Source of the DNA: Prorocentrum cordatum
Lineage: Eukaryota; Sar; Dinophyceae; Prorocentrales; Prorocentraceae
Direction of reading: 5' to 3'
Assembly: GCA_963575745.1 (NCBI GenBank)
Contig: CAUYUJ010010447.1
Coordinates: forward strand, 392,186 to 456,185
DNA: 64,000 nucleotides
Shown: one piece after another, positions 22,979 through 33,974 of the stretch
Layout of the letters: each line of letters begins with the position of its first letter
How positions within the stretch are numbered: position 1 is the first letter of the stretch
Program-made: the position numbers and the translations under genes
Notes under the pieces: model-generated
The model's input: the letters and a program-made list of their open reading frames with translations, nothing else
Told to the model about the DNA's origin: nothing
Database searches by the model: none

Positions 22979-23284
22979 CCCGATGTCTGGGAAGGATGAG
23001 GATGAGGATCGAGGAGGAGGAGGAGGAGCAGGAGGAGGTGGAGGAAGACGCAAGAGGGAGGACGAGGGAAGAGCAGGGAAGAGAGGATGCAGGAGGAAGA
23101 TGGAGGAGGGGAAGGGAAGGAAGCGAGAATGAGGGAGCAGGGCCGAAACAGAAAGGACGTGCGAAATGTATGATCATAGGACACGGGAGGAGGAGGGAAG
23201 TAGGAGAAGTCAGTCATTGCTTAGGAGGAGGCGGAGGCGGAGAGGAGAGGGGTGAGGAGATTAGCTGAGGATTAGGAGGTTCGG

Positions 23285-23390
23285 AGAGGAGGATGAGGAG
23301 GAGGAGGAGGAGGAGGAGGAGGAAGATCGAGGAGGAGGAGGAGGAGGAGGAGGAGGAGGAGGAGGAGGACGGGGAGGAGGAAGGAAGCAG
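23285..23390. repeat. (GGA)n tract
   Basis: AGGAGGAGG triplets with one GATCG interruption. No gene in 22990-23520 is recognised; the whole interval is purine-rich on the plus strand. Confidence 0.85.
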
Positions 23391-23539
23391 GATAATTAGG
23401 AGGGCTGGAGGAGGGCCTCCAGGCCGGGCCCGCCGCTGCTGGCGGGGCTCGCCATGCGGTGCGGCGCTCGATCGGCGGCGCTCGCGCGCTTGATCGGCGG
23501 CGCTAGAGCCTCGAACCGGCAGTCCCGCGCGCAGTAGAC

Positions 23540-24112
23540 GTCCCCGAGACGCCCGCCCGAGACTGGACCTCTTACGGGCTACCCTTGTGGAGGCAAGAAG
23601 CCCCTCCCGAGACGCCCGCCCGAGACTGGACTTCTTACAGACACCCCTCCCGAGACGCCCGCCCGAGACTGGACCTCTTACGGGCTACCCTTGTGGAGAC
23701 AAGAAGCCCCTCCCAAGACACCCCCCCGTGACAGGACCTCTTAGTGGCTACCATTGTGGAGGCAAGACACCCCTCCCGAGACGCCCGCCCGAGACTGGAC
23801 CTCTTACGGGCTACCCTTGTGGAGACGAGAAGCCCCTCCCAAGACACCCCCCCGAGACAGGACCTCTTAGTGGCTACCATTGTGGAGGCAAGACACCCCT
23901 CCCGAGACGCCCGCCCGAGACTGGACCTCTTACGGGCTACCCTAGGCAAGACACCCCTCCCAAGACACCCCCCCCGAGACTGGACTCCTGACTGGCTACC
24001 CTTGTGGAGGCAAGACACCCCTCCCGAGACGCCCGCCCGAGACTGGACCTCTTACTTGCTACTTTGTGGAGGCAAGACACCCCTCCCGAGACGCCTACCC
24101 CATTAAGAGCCG
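23540..24112. repeat. Tandem repeat, about 62-66 bp unit, nine or so copies
   Basis: Units contain CGAGACGCCCGCCCGAGACT, GGACCTCTTACGGGCTACCC and TTGTGGAGGCAAGACACCCC. Two sub-types alternate (CGCCCGCCCGAGACTGG and CACCCCCCCGAGACAGG). Confidence 0.9.
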
Positions 24113-24345
24113 ACGGTCCCGCGCGCAGTTCCAGCCGACCCCCTGGGGATCGACTGTCTCGCGCGCAGTCCCAGCCGACCCCCTGGGAAGCCGACTGCCT
24201 GCCGACGGTCCCGCGCGCAGTCCCAGCCGACCCCCTGGGGACCGACGGTCCCGCGCGCAGGTCCAGCCGACCGCGGGCCGACGCTCCCGCGCGCAGTCCC
24301 AGCCGACCCCCTTGGGAGCCGACGGCCCCGCGCACGTGCAGGGCA
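24106..24345. repeat. Tandem repeat, about 43 bp unit
   Basis: About six units of GACGGTCCCGCGCGCAGTCC plus CAGCCGACCCCCTGGG. The array directly follows the 64-bp array. Confidence 0.85.
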
Positions 24346-25283
24346 TGTACGTGTGCATACATAATACAATATGATGTACGACAGCATATGCTATCATTTA
24401 TTAGGTATGATACCATCATTTACTAGATTAGAGTAGTCTATTGTACTGTATGTGATGTAACACGGCCCAATATCATGTCATTCGTTTGTGTGGATCGGCC
24501 ATGAATTATTTATACATTTATGTCGATAATTTTTATATATATATATATATATATAGACGTGTGTGCATATTGCACCTGTGTGCGATATGTGTATTTCATA
24601 CATCTGTAGATGTGGTGGTGATCTGTGTCACAACGCCCAGCGTTAAGAACCGCCGTGGCCACTCGAGCATTCATAATGTTGCTACACGCCACCCCGAAAA
24701 CTCAATGCTGAAAGCCACATGTTCCACTTGTATTCTACGCCTCAACATGTGATTCAGTATGGTGAAGCATCGCAGTCTTCTTGCGCAAACACAGGGCTGA
24801 CACGCGTCACCCCGAAAATGGTTCACTCCATTTGTTTCACTTGAATTGTGGGCGTTTTCATATTACGCAAGCGCGTGTGACACGTGTCACTGGTCAAAAC
24901 CAAGCGTTTCACTTGTATCCTGGGCCTCAATATGGTGAAACAATAATATGTTTACTATTTCGCGGGTGGGCGGCCCAAAAACTGAATGGTGAACAAAAAA
25001 CAAATCGTTGCACTTGCCTCCACATACCATTAATCATATCGTGCAACAGTGTAGATTCTGTAGAATTGCACCCGTATCAATTGCATTGCTTGCCTCAACA
25101 TGAGGAAATATGTGAAGCGACGGAACAGTGTTCATGTGGTTTGTGGCCGTCAACATGAAATGATACGATGCTGTACATTATCATAACATGTTCGCTATCT
25201 TCTTTTTAAGATCCTACCGAAAAACCAAGACATCTCAAGTTCTACACCAAAAACCAAGACAATGCAGAAAAACCAAGACAATA
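24346..25283. other. AT-rich island, no gene recognised
   Basis: Base composition drops sharply in GC relative to both flanks. It contains a (TA)n tract (24536-24556), degenerate tandem words GTTTCACTTGTATCCTGGGC, and three copies of AAAAACCAAGAC at 25217-25281, immediately before the retroelement. Confidence 0.6.
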
Positions 25284-25449
25284 GGCCGGCATGAAAAAAC
25301 CATTACGTCAGGATGTGTGGGTTTTGCTAGGGCAGGACGGAGGCCGACTGCGGCTCTCGCGAGGAGCCCGCAGCTTCCTGCCGCCCCCTCTGCCGGGTGG
25401 CACGGGCCGCCGACTTCGCGGCGGGAGTAGCCGGGCCGGGCAGCTTGGG

Positions 25450-27482
25450 CGAGAGTCTCGGACTGTTGGCGAGGTCAACGACCTTGTCGACGCCATCTAC
25501 TGGATGTCGGGCTACCAGTCTCAGCCTGGCCCCGCCAATGACAGCAGCTGGACATACTTGCGCTCTTCGAGGGCCTCGTGCGGGGCCGGCAGCCAGGCGC
25601 CAAGTTGCGCGGACCGCAGGCGGCCCTCCGGGAGCTGCCGCGGGGCCGCTCGCCCTATGACGGGCGGGGCGGCCCGACGACGGTCGCCTCCTACAGCGCA
25701 GGGCTCGCCAGCGTGCCGACGGATGCGCGGAGCTGCCTGCGCCTTGAGGATCTTTTGCCCGGCGAGACCTTTTCTTTCCTGAAGGAGCGCCAAGAGCGCA
25801 TGCTACGGCAGGCCCCTTTGTCGACCGACGTCGAGCCGTACTTCGACACATTCCTCCAGTTCAACCACAAGGAGTGCCGCGGCCTGGTGCGTCGGCCGCT
25901 GTCTGCTTGAACGCTGCGACGGACTCTGTCACAGACAGAGAGAATTTTTGTTTTCTGCGTGGAAGGATGGGCAGAATCGACTCCGCCTCATAGTGGGCGC
26001 CCGCTGGGTTAACCTTCACTTTCGCGATCCACCTGGCGCGGAGCTCTCGAGCAGCGAGGGCCTCGCCAATATCGAGTTGCACCTGCCGACCGAGGGCTTC
26101 ACGAGCTACGAGGACCTTCGCGAGGCGCTGGAGGCGCAGCAGTTTTCACCAGTTTCGGCTCGACTCAGACCTCTCTCGTTATTTTTGTTTGCCTTCGGTC
26201 AAGGCAGGCTCTTTCGGCATCGCCGAGGTCGATGGCATCGAGGTGGGCGCGTCGGCGGCCATCTATCCGCGCTGGCAGGTCCTGTCCATGGGCTTCAGCT
26301 GGTCGCTGTACTTTGCCCAGCGGGCCAACGAGAAGGTCAGCCGCCGCGGCGGCCCGCTCCCGACGCAGCCGGGGCTCTCATTCCATGGCCCGCCGCTGGT
26401 CTTCGCGCCAGGCGAGGCGGCCCGGGAGGTCAGGCACCGTGTCTACGTCGACAACCTGGGGTTCTTCTCGCTGTTCTTCCAGCTCGCTTCCGGCGCGATG
26501 GATCAGCTGGCGGGCAATTTCACCGAGCTGGAGCTGGTGCTGCACAAGGATGAGCTGGTGCCGGGCATGGCCGTGGCGCTTGGCACCGAGCTCGACGGGG
26601 GGCAGTTGCGCACGTGAGTCACAGGTGATCGGTTCTGGCGCCGCCGCCAGGCCGAGCGAGGCCTGCTGGCCCGCCGCCGCGTCCAGGGCTGGGCAGTGGA
26701 GGCCGTGCTGGGCCACCTGACTTTTTGCGGTCTCTGCTCCCGCGGCGCGCTGTCGGTTTTCAAGTCGGTGCGTGGCTTCGCGCAGGCGCACTATGACTAC
26801 CTGGCCGTGCTCTGGGCCGAGGCGCGACGGGAGCTGGCGGCCATCAGCTCCTTGACCTACGTTTTGGGGTCCGACTGGCGACCCCCCTGGAAACCGATGG
26901 CGCAGCAGTCGGACGCCGGCCTCCATGGCCACGGGCTGGCGCGGGCTTTCTGGCCGCGGGAGTGGGTGGAGTCAGTCGGACGCGTGCCTGAACGGGCCCG
27001 CTTCCGACGGCGCTGCGCACGGCGCCCGAGAGGCCTCGCTCTGCGCCGCAGGCTTTGGACAGGAAGAGAGGAAAATTGGAGTTCAGGGGCCTTCCCGAGG
27101 ACGAGGAGCAGCTGAGCCAGTGGGCCGTGGTGGGGGACTTCCCAGAGGTCCCAGCTCGGGGGCTCCGCGCAGGTCTGTGGGGGCCTTGTTTCGCTAGAGC
27201 CTGGCAGCGCCCCGAAGGCGCCCTCGCGCTGGAGGGCCGCGCCCTGGTCAGCAGTATCCATCTCATCGCCGCGACAGTCTTTGGGCCCCATATACGTCAG
27301 CTCCTGCTCTGCGACAACATGTCGGTAGTGTTAAGCTTCAATCGTGGGCGGAGCTCGCGTTTCAACCTGTTGATCCAGATTCGACGATTTTACCCTGTAT
27401 GCCTATGCCGAAACATTCGCTGTTCGGTTCGATTCGGTGGATCCCCAGCGAGCTCAGCTGCGCCGACGTCCCCTCGCGGTAG
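25450..27482 (+). pseudogene. Reverse transcriptase / RNase H, frameshifted
   Basis: Coding passes through at least five frames. LPRGRSPYDGRGGPTTVASY (about 25640) and DVEPYFDTFLQFNHKECRG (about 25830) are the N-terminal part. VGARWVNLHFRDPPGAELSS (about 25995) and FHQFRLDSDLSRYFCLPSVK (about 26147-26205) follow; the residues normally between them, including the first catalytic Asp segment, are missing. MGFSWSLYFAQRANE (about 26287) and RHRVYVDNLGFFSL (about 26430) are the palm motifs; the second Asp of YxDD is Asn, which I also recall from relatives. The RNase H part has ALEGRALVSSIHLIA (about 27227), LLLCDNMSVVLSF (about 27303) and ends WIPSELSCADVPSR at 27438-27479 before TAG. Non-functional as it stands. 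Confidence 0.75.
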
Positions 27483-27928
27483 TCCGATCCAGACGGCGCG
27501 GAGCCTACGCTACTGGAAGAGTTGCTGGAGCTCGAGCTGTCCCGGGAGGGGCCGCCCTCGGCTCGAGCCCTCGGCGCCGCCGAAGCTGGGCCGGGAATTC
27601 CACCCGAGCCGCCCCCTCGCTGCCGACGGCGCCGACGCCGCTGGCAGCGACCCGGCGCGAGCGGCAGCTGGGCGAGTCGATGCTTTTGCGGGCGGCCGTG
27701 CTGTTGCGGCCCTTGCCGCGGAGCTGGGCCAGGTAGTGGAGGGCCCGGGGAAGGGGCCGATGCCGACGGGGCCCGCGCGGGCAGCGCCCGCGAGCGCCGT
27801 CTCCTCAGACAGCGCGAGCTCCGGGCCCGAGGGCGTGACCGGCGCCGCGCGGCAGCGCAGGCTCGCGCAGTCGCAGAAGCGCCGGGCTCGCCACTGCGGC
27901 ATGCCGGCCAGCGGGGAGGACTTCCCTC

Positions 27929-29264
27929 TTGGAGCGCGAGGCCGCGCGGGCCCCGACGCAGCGCGAGTACCTGAGGGCCTGGGACGGCTGGCGGGACTTC
28001 GCCCGCAGGAGCTGGCCCTCGGTGGGCGTCGCACCGCTCGTGAGTGGCCGCGACGACTCGGCGGTGGATGCGGCTCCGGTGAACTACTTGGACGGGCTGC
28101 ACCAAGCCGGGGCGCGCCTCTCCTGGGCCGAGAAGCTCATGGCGGGCGTTCTCCACTTGAACCCAGACTTCACGCGCCATGGCGCCCGGCGCCTCCCCCG
28201 GGGCTGGAGATGCCTCCGGGCCTGGCGGCGCATGGAGCTTCCGCGGACGAGGAAGCCGTGGGCGCTGGGGCCGTGGCGCGCGATGGCCTGGCGCATGAAG
28301 GCACGGGGCAGTCTCCAGACGGCGGTGTTCACCCTGATCGCGGTGAGCGCGCGCGCCCGCCCCAGCAGCCTCCTGCGCCTGAAGCCGTCCTGCCTGGCGC
28401 CGCCGGCGACGGGTGCGCGCGAGTCCTGGACCCTCAGGCTCTTCCTGGGGGAGGAGCTGCGGGGCAAGACGGGCCTGGGGGGCGCGTCGCTAGAGTTAGA
28501 CTCGCGTTGGATTCGCTTCGTGGACCCCGTGCTTCGCCAGTTGCGCCTGTGGGACTTCACTTATCCCGAGTATTGCAGGATGTTCAGCCTGCGCCTCCAA
28601 GACTTGGAGGTGCGCGCCAAGATGGTGCCCTACCAGATGCGCCACTCGGGCGCCCCAATAGACATGGCAAGGAAGTGGCGGCGGCTGGGGGTGGAAGACC
28701 ACCCGCAGCGTCGCACGCTATCAGAAGCACGCCAGGGCGGCGGCCACGTGGGCGACTTTCACCAGCACCCAGCAGGACATGTTCTTGGTCTGCAAGGCCC
28801 AGCTCGCGGACATCATTTTGGGTCGCGCCTCGCCGGTCGACTTGTGAGAGCTCGGCCCCGCCTGGTTGGCCTCTACCTGGCAGACAGCTTCAGCGGCATG
28901 GGCGGCGTGGGTCGCGCCGCGATGGCCAGCGGAGTGCCGGTCAGGTTCCGGGGTCCGCAGCGCGGGTCAGCTGGCGACCTCACCCAGCGCTCGGTCTGGC
29001 GAGGACTGTCTTCGGACATCGCGAAGGGCCGCGTCTTGGCTGCGACGTTGGCCCTGCCGCGCGGGCCCTGGACCGCGGCGGCCGACCGGGTGGGCGCCAT
29101 CCGTTCCGCCTCGATGCCCTGGGGGCTCCCTCGCCACCTCCTGAGTGAGCAGCAGTTGGCCCGCCTGGCATCAGGAAATAAGACCATGCGGGCCGCCCCA
29201 GCAATTCTAAGATGTAGCGAGAAGTTCGAAGTGCCTTGCATTCTCGAGCACCCTGTCAATTCGC

Positions 29265-29265
<1 letters not shown>
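27929..29265 (+). pseudogene. Tyrosine recombinase with downstream methyltransferase-like domain
   Basis: The frame from 27929 reads TQREYLRAWDGWRDFARRSW, a typical core-binding segment, then YQMRHSGAPIDMA (about 28630), the Arg-His catalytic motif. A one-base change in a G5 run (28687-28691) breaks the frame; in the shifted frame SVARYQKHARAA carries the expected nucleophile Tyr (codon 28719-28721). Downstream, YLADSFSGMGGVGRAAMASG (about 28875) resembles the SAM-binding glycine motif and CILEHPVNSR (about 29238-29265) the ENP-type motif of DNA cytosine methyltransferases, but the usual PC motif is not evident. The sequence stops inside this domain at the poly-T. Confidence 0.65.
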
Positions 29266-29360
<95 letters not shown>

Positions 29361-29374
29361 TATATATATATATT
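29266..29374. repeat. 92-nt poly-T followed by (TA)n
   Basis: Positions 29266-29357 are T without interruption, then TATATATATATATAT to about 29373. It interrupts the methyltransferase-like domain. Read on the minus strand this is a poly-A tract, as expected at the 3' end of a retroposed RNA copied from sequence to the right, or it may mark a collapsed or mis-joined assembly region. Confidence 0.9.
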
Positions 29375-30110
29375 AAGGGAGAGGTTCAGGGCTATGTAAA
29401 TCGAGGGGCCAACGCGAGGTGTCTCGACCAGTGTCAGGAGGGAGCTCGCTGGCGGAAGCTAATTAGATTTCTTCGCCTCAACATTGACCGATTAGATAGC
29501 GGTTGCCTCACCCGCCGTTGTTGTCAAATCAATGGAGTTTGCTCTAAGTCTGGCCGTCAACACATCGCGCTTGAGGGTAACGCCCCAGATGGTGCGAAAT
29601 GGACGGCTATCGCCGCTGCTTGCCCGCCTGCTCTCAACAGAAAACTGGCTAAAGTTCTTTTCAGTGAATGGCGCGCGTCTTTTTGCAATGACCCTATCCC
29701 GCCCTCCCAATGAGCGATTCGGGGTGCGGCTTGGGTTGAATGTGGCTTCGCAGCTGAGCGCTACGACGCGCGGCTGCTCGTTCATTAGGGTCTCCGCTGT
29801 GAAAAAGCTCGGGACGTCCTGGCTTGTGCCTGCACGTGAAGGAAGTATCGGGGTGATGTCATGTCTGTCGCCCCTTTGGCTCCGTCCTTTTCACATCGCA
29901 CATTCGCTTCTCTGGCCCCCCGCCCCGCGAACCCTCTCAACCGAGTCCGCGCCGTGCGCGCGTCCCTGCACACTTTTGTTTCCTGTCTATTCTCTCTAAG
30001 GTTGAATGTGGCCTCGCAACTGAGCGCTACGACGCGTGGCTGTCTGTTCATCGGGGTCTCCGCCGCGAAAAAGCTCGGGGCGTCCATGATTTTGGCCTCT
30101 CTGGGCCCTG
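29375..30110. other. Spacer with a diverged direct repeat (29731-29823 / 29999-30088)
   Basis: The two copies share GAATGTGGCTTCGCAGCTGA, GCGCTACGACGCG and AAAAAGCTCGGG, about 85-90 bp with some 15 differences. An open frame continues from the poly-T to 29713 (GARWRKLIRFLRLNIDRLDS) but I do not recognise it. Confidence 0.6.
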
Positions 30111-30840
30111 CTGGAGGACCTCTTGGAAACCTCTTGGGCAGTCTCGGAGGCTTCTTGGGTGAGCTTGGAGGCATCTTGGACCCTCTTGGGCCGTCTTGGA
30201 GGCCATTTAGGACAATATTTGGCGGACTTGGAGGCCATCTTGGAGACCATCTTGGGCCGACGTGGCCATCTTGGGGGCCATGTTGGACCGCCTTGGATGA
30301 TTTGTCGGGGGAATTGGGCTCCTCGAAAATCGCCCCGGGACCCCGGCAGGACGCGCTGGAGCCCCAGAGGGAGCTTTTTTGGAAAAGAACCAAAAACAAA
30401 ACCGAAAGGGTTCAGCACGCCAGGCACCCCTGTTATGAATCAACAAGGGGGCGGCGGATTGAATGGCCTTCGGCACATCCCGCCACCGTGCCTGGGTGGC
30501 GGGTTTGAGGCCAATCGGATGGCTCATGGGGTCTCGTTGGGGGCGTCTCGTGTCTTCTTGGAGGCAGTTTCTGAACCTCTTGAGGGCCTTTTGCGACCAC
30601 CTTGGGGCTCCCAGGGGGCCCATTGGGGGCTTCTTGGGGCAACCCGGAGGCGTCTAGGGGTGGATGACTCGAAATGTCCGTTCGGGTTCCCCCTCTGGGC
30701 CCCCTCTTGGGGCTGTCCTGGGGCCCCCTTGGGCCTTCCATGGGGGTTTCTCAGGCCGTTTTGGGGCCGTCTCGGGTCGTGCTGGAGCCATCATTGCCTC
30801 TTGGGGCGAATTTGAAGGCCTCTTGGGCCGTCTGTCTGGG
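30111..30840. repeat. 11-bp-periodic repeat with dispersed non-periodic segment
   Basis: GGCCGTCTTGG/GGCCTCTTGGG units. The internal segment 30330-30610 (AAAGAACCAAAAACAAAACC, CACCGTGCCTGGGTGGCGGG, GATGGCTCATGGGGTCTCG) has a second copy at about 33470-33640 and part of it is present in reverse orientation at about 53050-53190. Confidence 0.75.
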
Positions 30841-33430
30841 ACATTGTGAATGCCATAAACGCACGTCATCCGAAGGGGAAGAGGCGATTTTTGCTTCAGG
30901 GGGCCCTGTTGGGGCGTCTCTTGTAAGCTTTTTGGGGCGCCTTGGGGGCCTCTTCGGCCGTCTGGAGGCCCTCGTGGGCGTTTTGGATCGATTCTTCAGC
31001 GACTCATGGACCGCTCCAAGGGCCTCTTGGGGCCCTCCTGGTGTGTTTTGGGGCCCTCTGCCCCCGTGGGTGCGTTCAGCCGGATCCCGGGGGACCCCCT
31101 GCCCTCCAAATCGACTGGACTGGGTTCCCGGGGGAGCGGCTCGGGGAGGGGTCGGCGGACCTCTTGGGTTTTTTGGGGGCCGTCTTGGGTCGACTCGGGA
31201 GCCTTCGTGGTCTGTCGTGGACGTTGTGATATCAGAAGAGGCGAACGTACAAAAAAAACGCGAGTGCCTATGTGAATGATGATGTTTTGTTCTTGGAGGC
31301 CGTCTTGGGACGCCTCGTAAGGGTTTCGTGGAGCGTCTTTGGGGCATTTGCGGCCGTCTGGAGGCCAGCATGGGTGTTTTCGATCGATCCTTGGGCGGTT
31401 CGTGAGCCTCTTGGGCCGTCGAGAGGGCCTTGTGATGCTGCCGTGGCATGTTTCGTGGCGTTTCTTGAGCGATCGTGAGTCCCTCGTAGGTCATCTGAAA
31501 GCCCTCTGGGATGTCCCGTGAGCCACTTTGGAGCGGCATAGAGGGGTTCGAGGGCTGTCGTGAGTGTTGTGGCCACAGGAGATGCGACTGTGCCAGGCAC
31601 ACATGTTTTCCAATGTAAGTGAAGCGAGTGTTGCTCGTGGGTGCCGTACTGAGGCGACTCTTGAGGGCTTCGTGGGGCGTCTCGGGGTATTGGGGCCGTC
31701 TGGAGGCCAGCGTGGGCGTTTGCGATTGTTGTTTCGACGGTTCGTGGTCCTCATGGGTCGTCCCAAAAACCTCGTGGTGGCCGCTTGGCTTGTTGTGTGG
31801 TGCTGTGTGCGCGGTTTTGGGGCTTCGTCGGTCGCCTGAGAGACCTCTTGAGGGTCTCGTGCGCCGCGGGGGGGGGGCGACTCGGGAGACTTCGTGGTGG
31901 GTGGTGTGATCGCAGGAGAGGCGACTGTGCCAAAAATGCAGGGGTTCCAATGTGAATGAAACGACGGTTGCTCTTGAGGGCCGACATTGGGCGGCTCTTG
32001 AGGGTTTCGTGGGGCGTCTTGGGGCTTGGGGGGGCCGTTTGGAGGCCAGCGTGCGGGTTTTCGATCGGCCCGTCGACGGCTTGTGGCCCTGTGGACCGTC
32101 CGAAGGACCTCGTGGTGGCCGCTTGGCCTGTTTTGTAGTGTTTTATTTGCGGTTTGGGGGCTTCCTTGGGACGTCTGAGAGACCTTTTGGAGGCCTCTTT
32201 GGCCGTCTTGGGGCGACTCCAGAGGCTTCTTGGGCGAGCTTGGACTTAGGGTGCGCAGAAGAGGCGCACGTGCTAAAACAAAACATGTTTCCCGTGGAAA
32301 TGATATGTATTTTCTCCCCGAAGCCGTCGTGGAACGCCTCGTGAGCGCTGCTTGGAGCGTCTTTGGAGCCTCTGGGGCCGTCTGGAGGCCAGCGTGGGCG
32401 GTTTTCATCGATCTTCTGGCGGTTTGTATCCTTCTTGGACCGCCCAGAGGGCCTTTGGATGCCTTTTGGATGTCTCGTGCGCCGTCCTGGGGCGACACAA
32501 GGGGGCTTCGTGGGCTGTCGTGGGTGTCGTGATCGCAGGAGAGGCGACTGCCTGGAAGGCAGGGTTCCCGTGCTCGTAAATGAACATGCATGTGTGACTG
32601 TGCATGTAAATGAAGCGATGTGTGTTCGTGGGAGCCGTCTTGAGTCGGATTTTGCGGTTTTCGTGGGGCGTCTCGAGGTTTGTTGGGCCGTCTGGAGGCC
32701 AACGTGGGCGTTTTGAATCTCTCTCGACGGCAAATGGCCCTCGTGGACCGTCCTGAGGACCTCGTGACGGACGCTTGGCCTGTCTGGTCGTGTTTTGTGA
32801 GCGGTCTTGGGGCCCTCGTGGGCCCTCTCAAAGACCTCTTGGAGGCCTCTTGGGCTATGTAAGGGCGACTCCGGATGCTTCGTGGGGTGTCGTGAACGCT
32901 GAATTACACATGCAAGGTGTCCTGTGAAAATTATGGGTTTGTGCTGGCGGAGGCCGTCGTGGGAGGCCTCGTGAGGGTTTCTTGGAGTTTCTCTGGAGCC
33001 TTCTGCGGCCGTGTAAAGGCCAGCGTGGGCGTTTTCGATCCATCTGACGGCGGTTCGTGGTTCTCTCGTACCGTCCAGAGTGCCTTGTGGTGCCCTCGTG
33101 GCATGGTTTGTAGAGCTTCTTGAGCGATCTTGAGACCCTCTTGGGTCGTCTGAGAGCCATCTTAGAAGCCTCGTGGGCCGTCGTGGGGCGACCCAGGAAG
33201 CTTTTTGGGTTGTTGTGAGTGTTGTGATCGCAGGGGAGGCGACTGTGCCAAAAATGCAGGTTGTCCACCGTAAATAAAGCGATGTTTGCTCTTGGGGGCT
33301 GTTTTGGGGCGACTCTTGATGGTTTCGTGGAGCGTCTTGGGAGTTTCTTGGGCCGTGTGGGGGCCCGCGTGGGCGTTGGCGATGGATCTTTCGACGGGCC
33401 GTGACGCAAGGGGAAGCGGGCGAGATCCCA
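30841..33430. repeat. Satellite-like tandem repeat, about 340-bp unit, eight copies
   Basis: A junction word, GTGATCGCAGGAGAGGCGAC followed by TGTGCCAAAAATGCAG in the best copies, recurs near 31222, 31565, 31905, 32250, 32527, 32888 and 33222, with a degraded copy near 30860. Between junctions the unit is 11-bp-periodic TCTTGGGGCC sequence and contains GGAGGCCAGCGTGGGCGTTT. Long minus-strand frames across it are artefacts. Confidence 0.85.
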
Positions 33431-33469
33431 TGCAGACCGCGGGCACCTGTCAAAACACCTGACGAATGA

Positions 33470-33970
33470 TAATCGAATGGCTTTAGGCACATCCTGCCAC
33501 CGTGCCTGGGTTGCGGGTCTGAGGCCACTCGGATGGCTGACGGGGTCTCGTGGGAGGCGTCCCGGGGGCGTTTTGGAGGCAGTTTTTGAACCTCTTGGGG
33601 GCCACCTGGGGGCCTCTTGGGGGACTTTCGCGACCATCTTGGGGCTTGGGAGCTTGTTGGGCGTCTTGGAGGCCTCGTGGGCCGTCCAGAGGCCAGTGCG
33701 GGCGTTTTGGATTGATTTTTCAGCGACTCGTGGCGCCCGTGGACCGCCTCACGGGCCTCTTGGAGCCCTCTTGGCTTGTTTGGGGGCCCTCTGCCCCTCC
33801 GGGTGCGTTCACCCAGATCCTGGGGGACCTCCCCCCCTGGATAGCGGCAAGCGGGCTCCTGGACCATCTTGCAAGTCATGGAAATGGGTTTCGGACTCCT
33901 CGGGGCCAGACCCTCGGGTTTCGAGTTTTAGGCCCTCGGCGCCAGGCCCTAAGTTCGATGCTCCTCCAAC
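33470..33970. repeat. Second copy of the 30.46-kb repeat segment plus 11-bp repeat
   Basis: CACCGTGCCTGGGTTGCGGG and CACTCGGATGGCTGACGGGG match 30480-30540. After it the 11-bp-type repeat continues to about 33870. Confidence 0.75.
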
Positions 33971-33974
33971 GCCC

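Larger units (their letters stand above)
25285..29265 (+). mobile_element. Degenerate DIRS-like retroelement (RT-RNase H, tyrosine recombinase, methyltransferase-like)
   Basis: Order on the plus strand: N-terminal conserved region, reverse transcriptase, RNase H (ending at 27482), spacer, tyrosine recombinase, methyltransferase-like domain. This gene content is that of the DIRS order of retrotransposons. The motif set (FRDPPGAELSSSEGLA, MGFSWSLYFAQRANE, YVDNLG, WIPSELSCADVPSR, MRHSGAPID) is what I know from many dinoflagellate genome sequences. Several frame breaks and a missing catalytic segment show it is dead. Its right end is lost at the 92-T tract. No terminal repeats were identified. 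Confidence 0.8.

Noticed and set aside
32143-33879. 578-residue minus-strand frame
   Set aside because: Lies across seven satellite units; lack of stops reflects the repeat and GC content, and no motif is visible.
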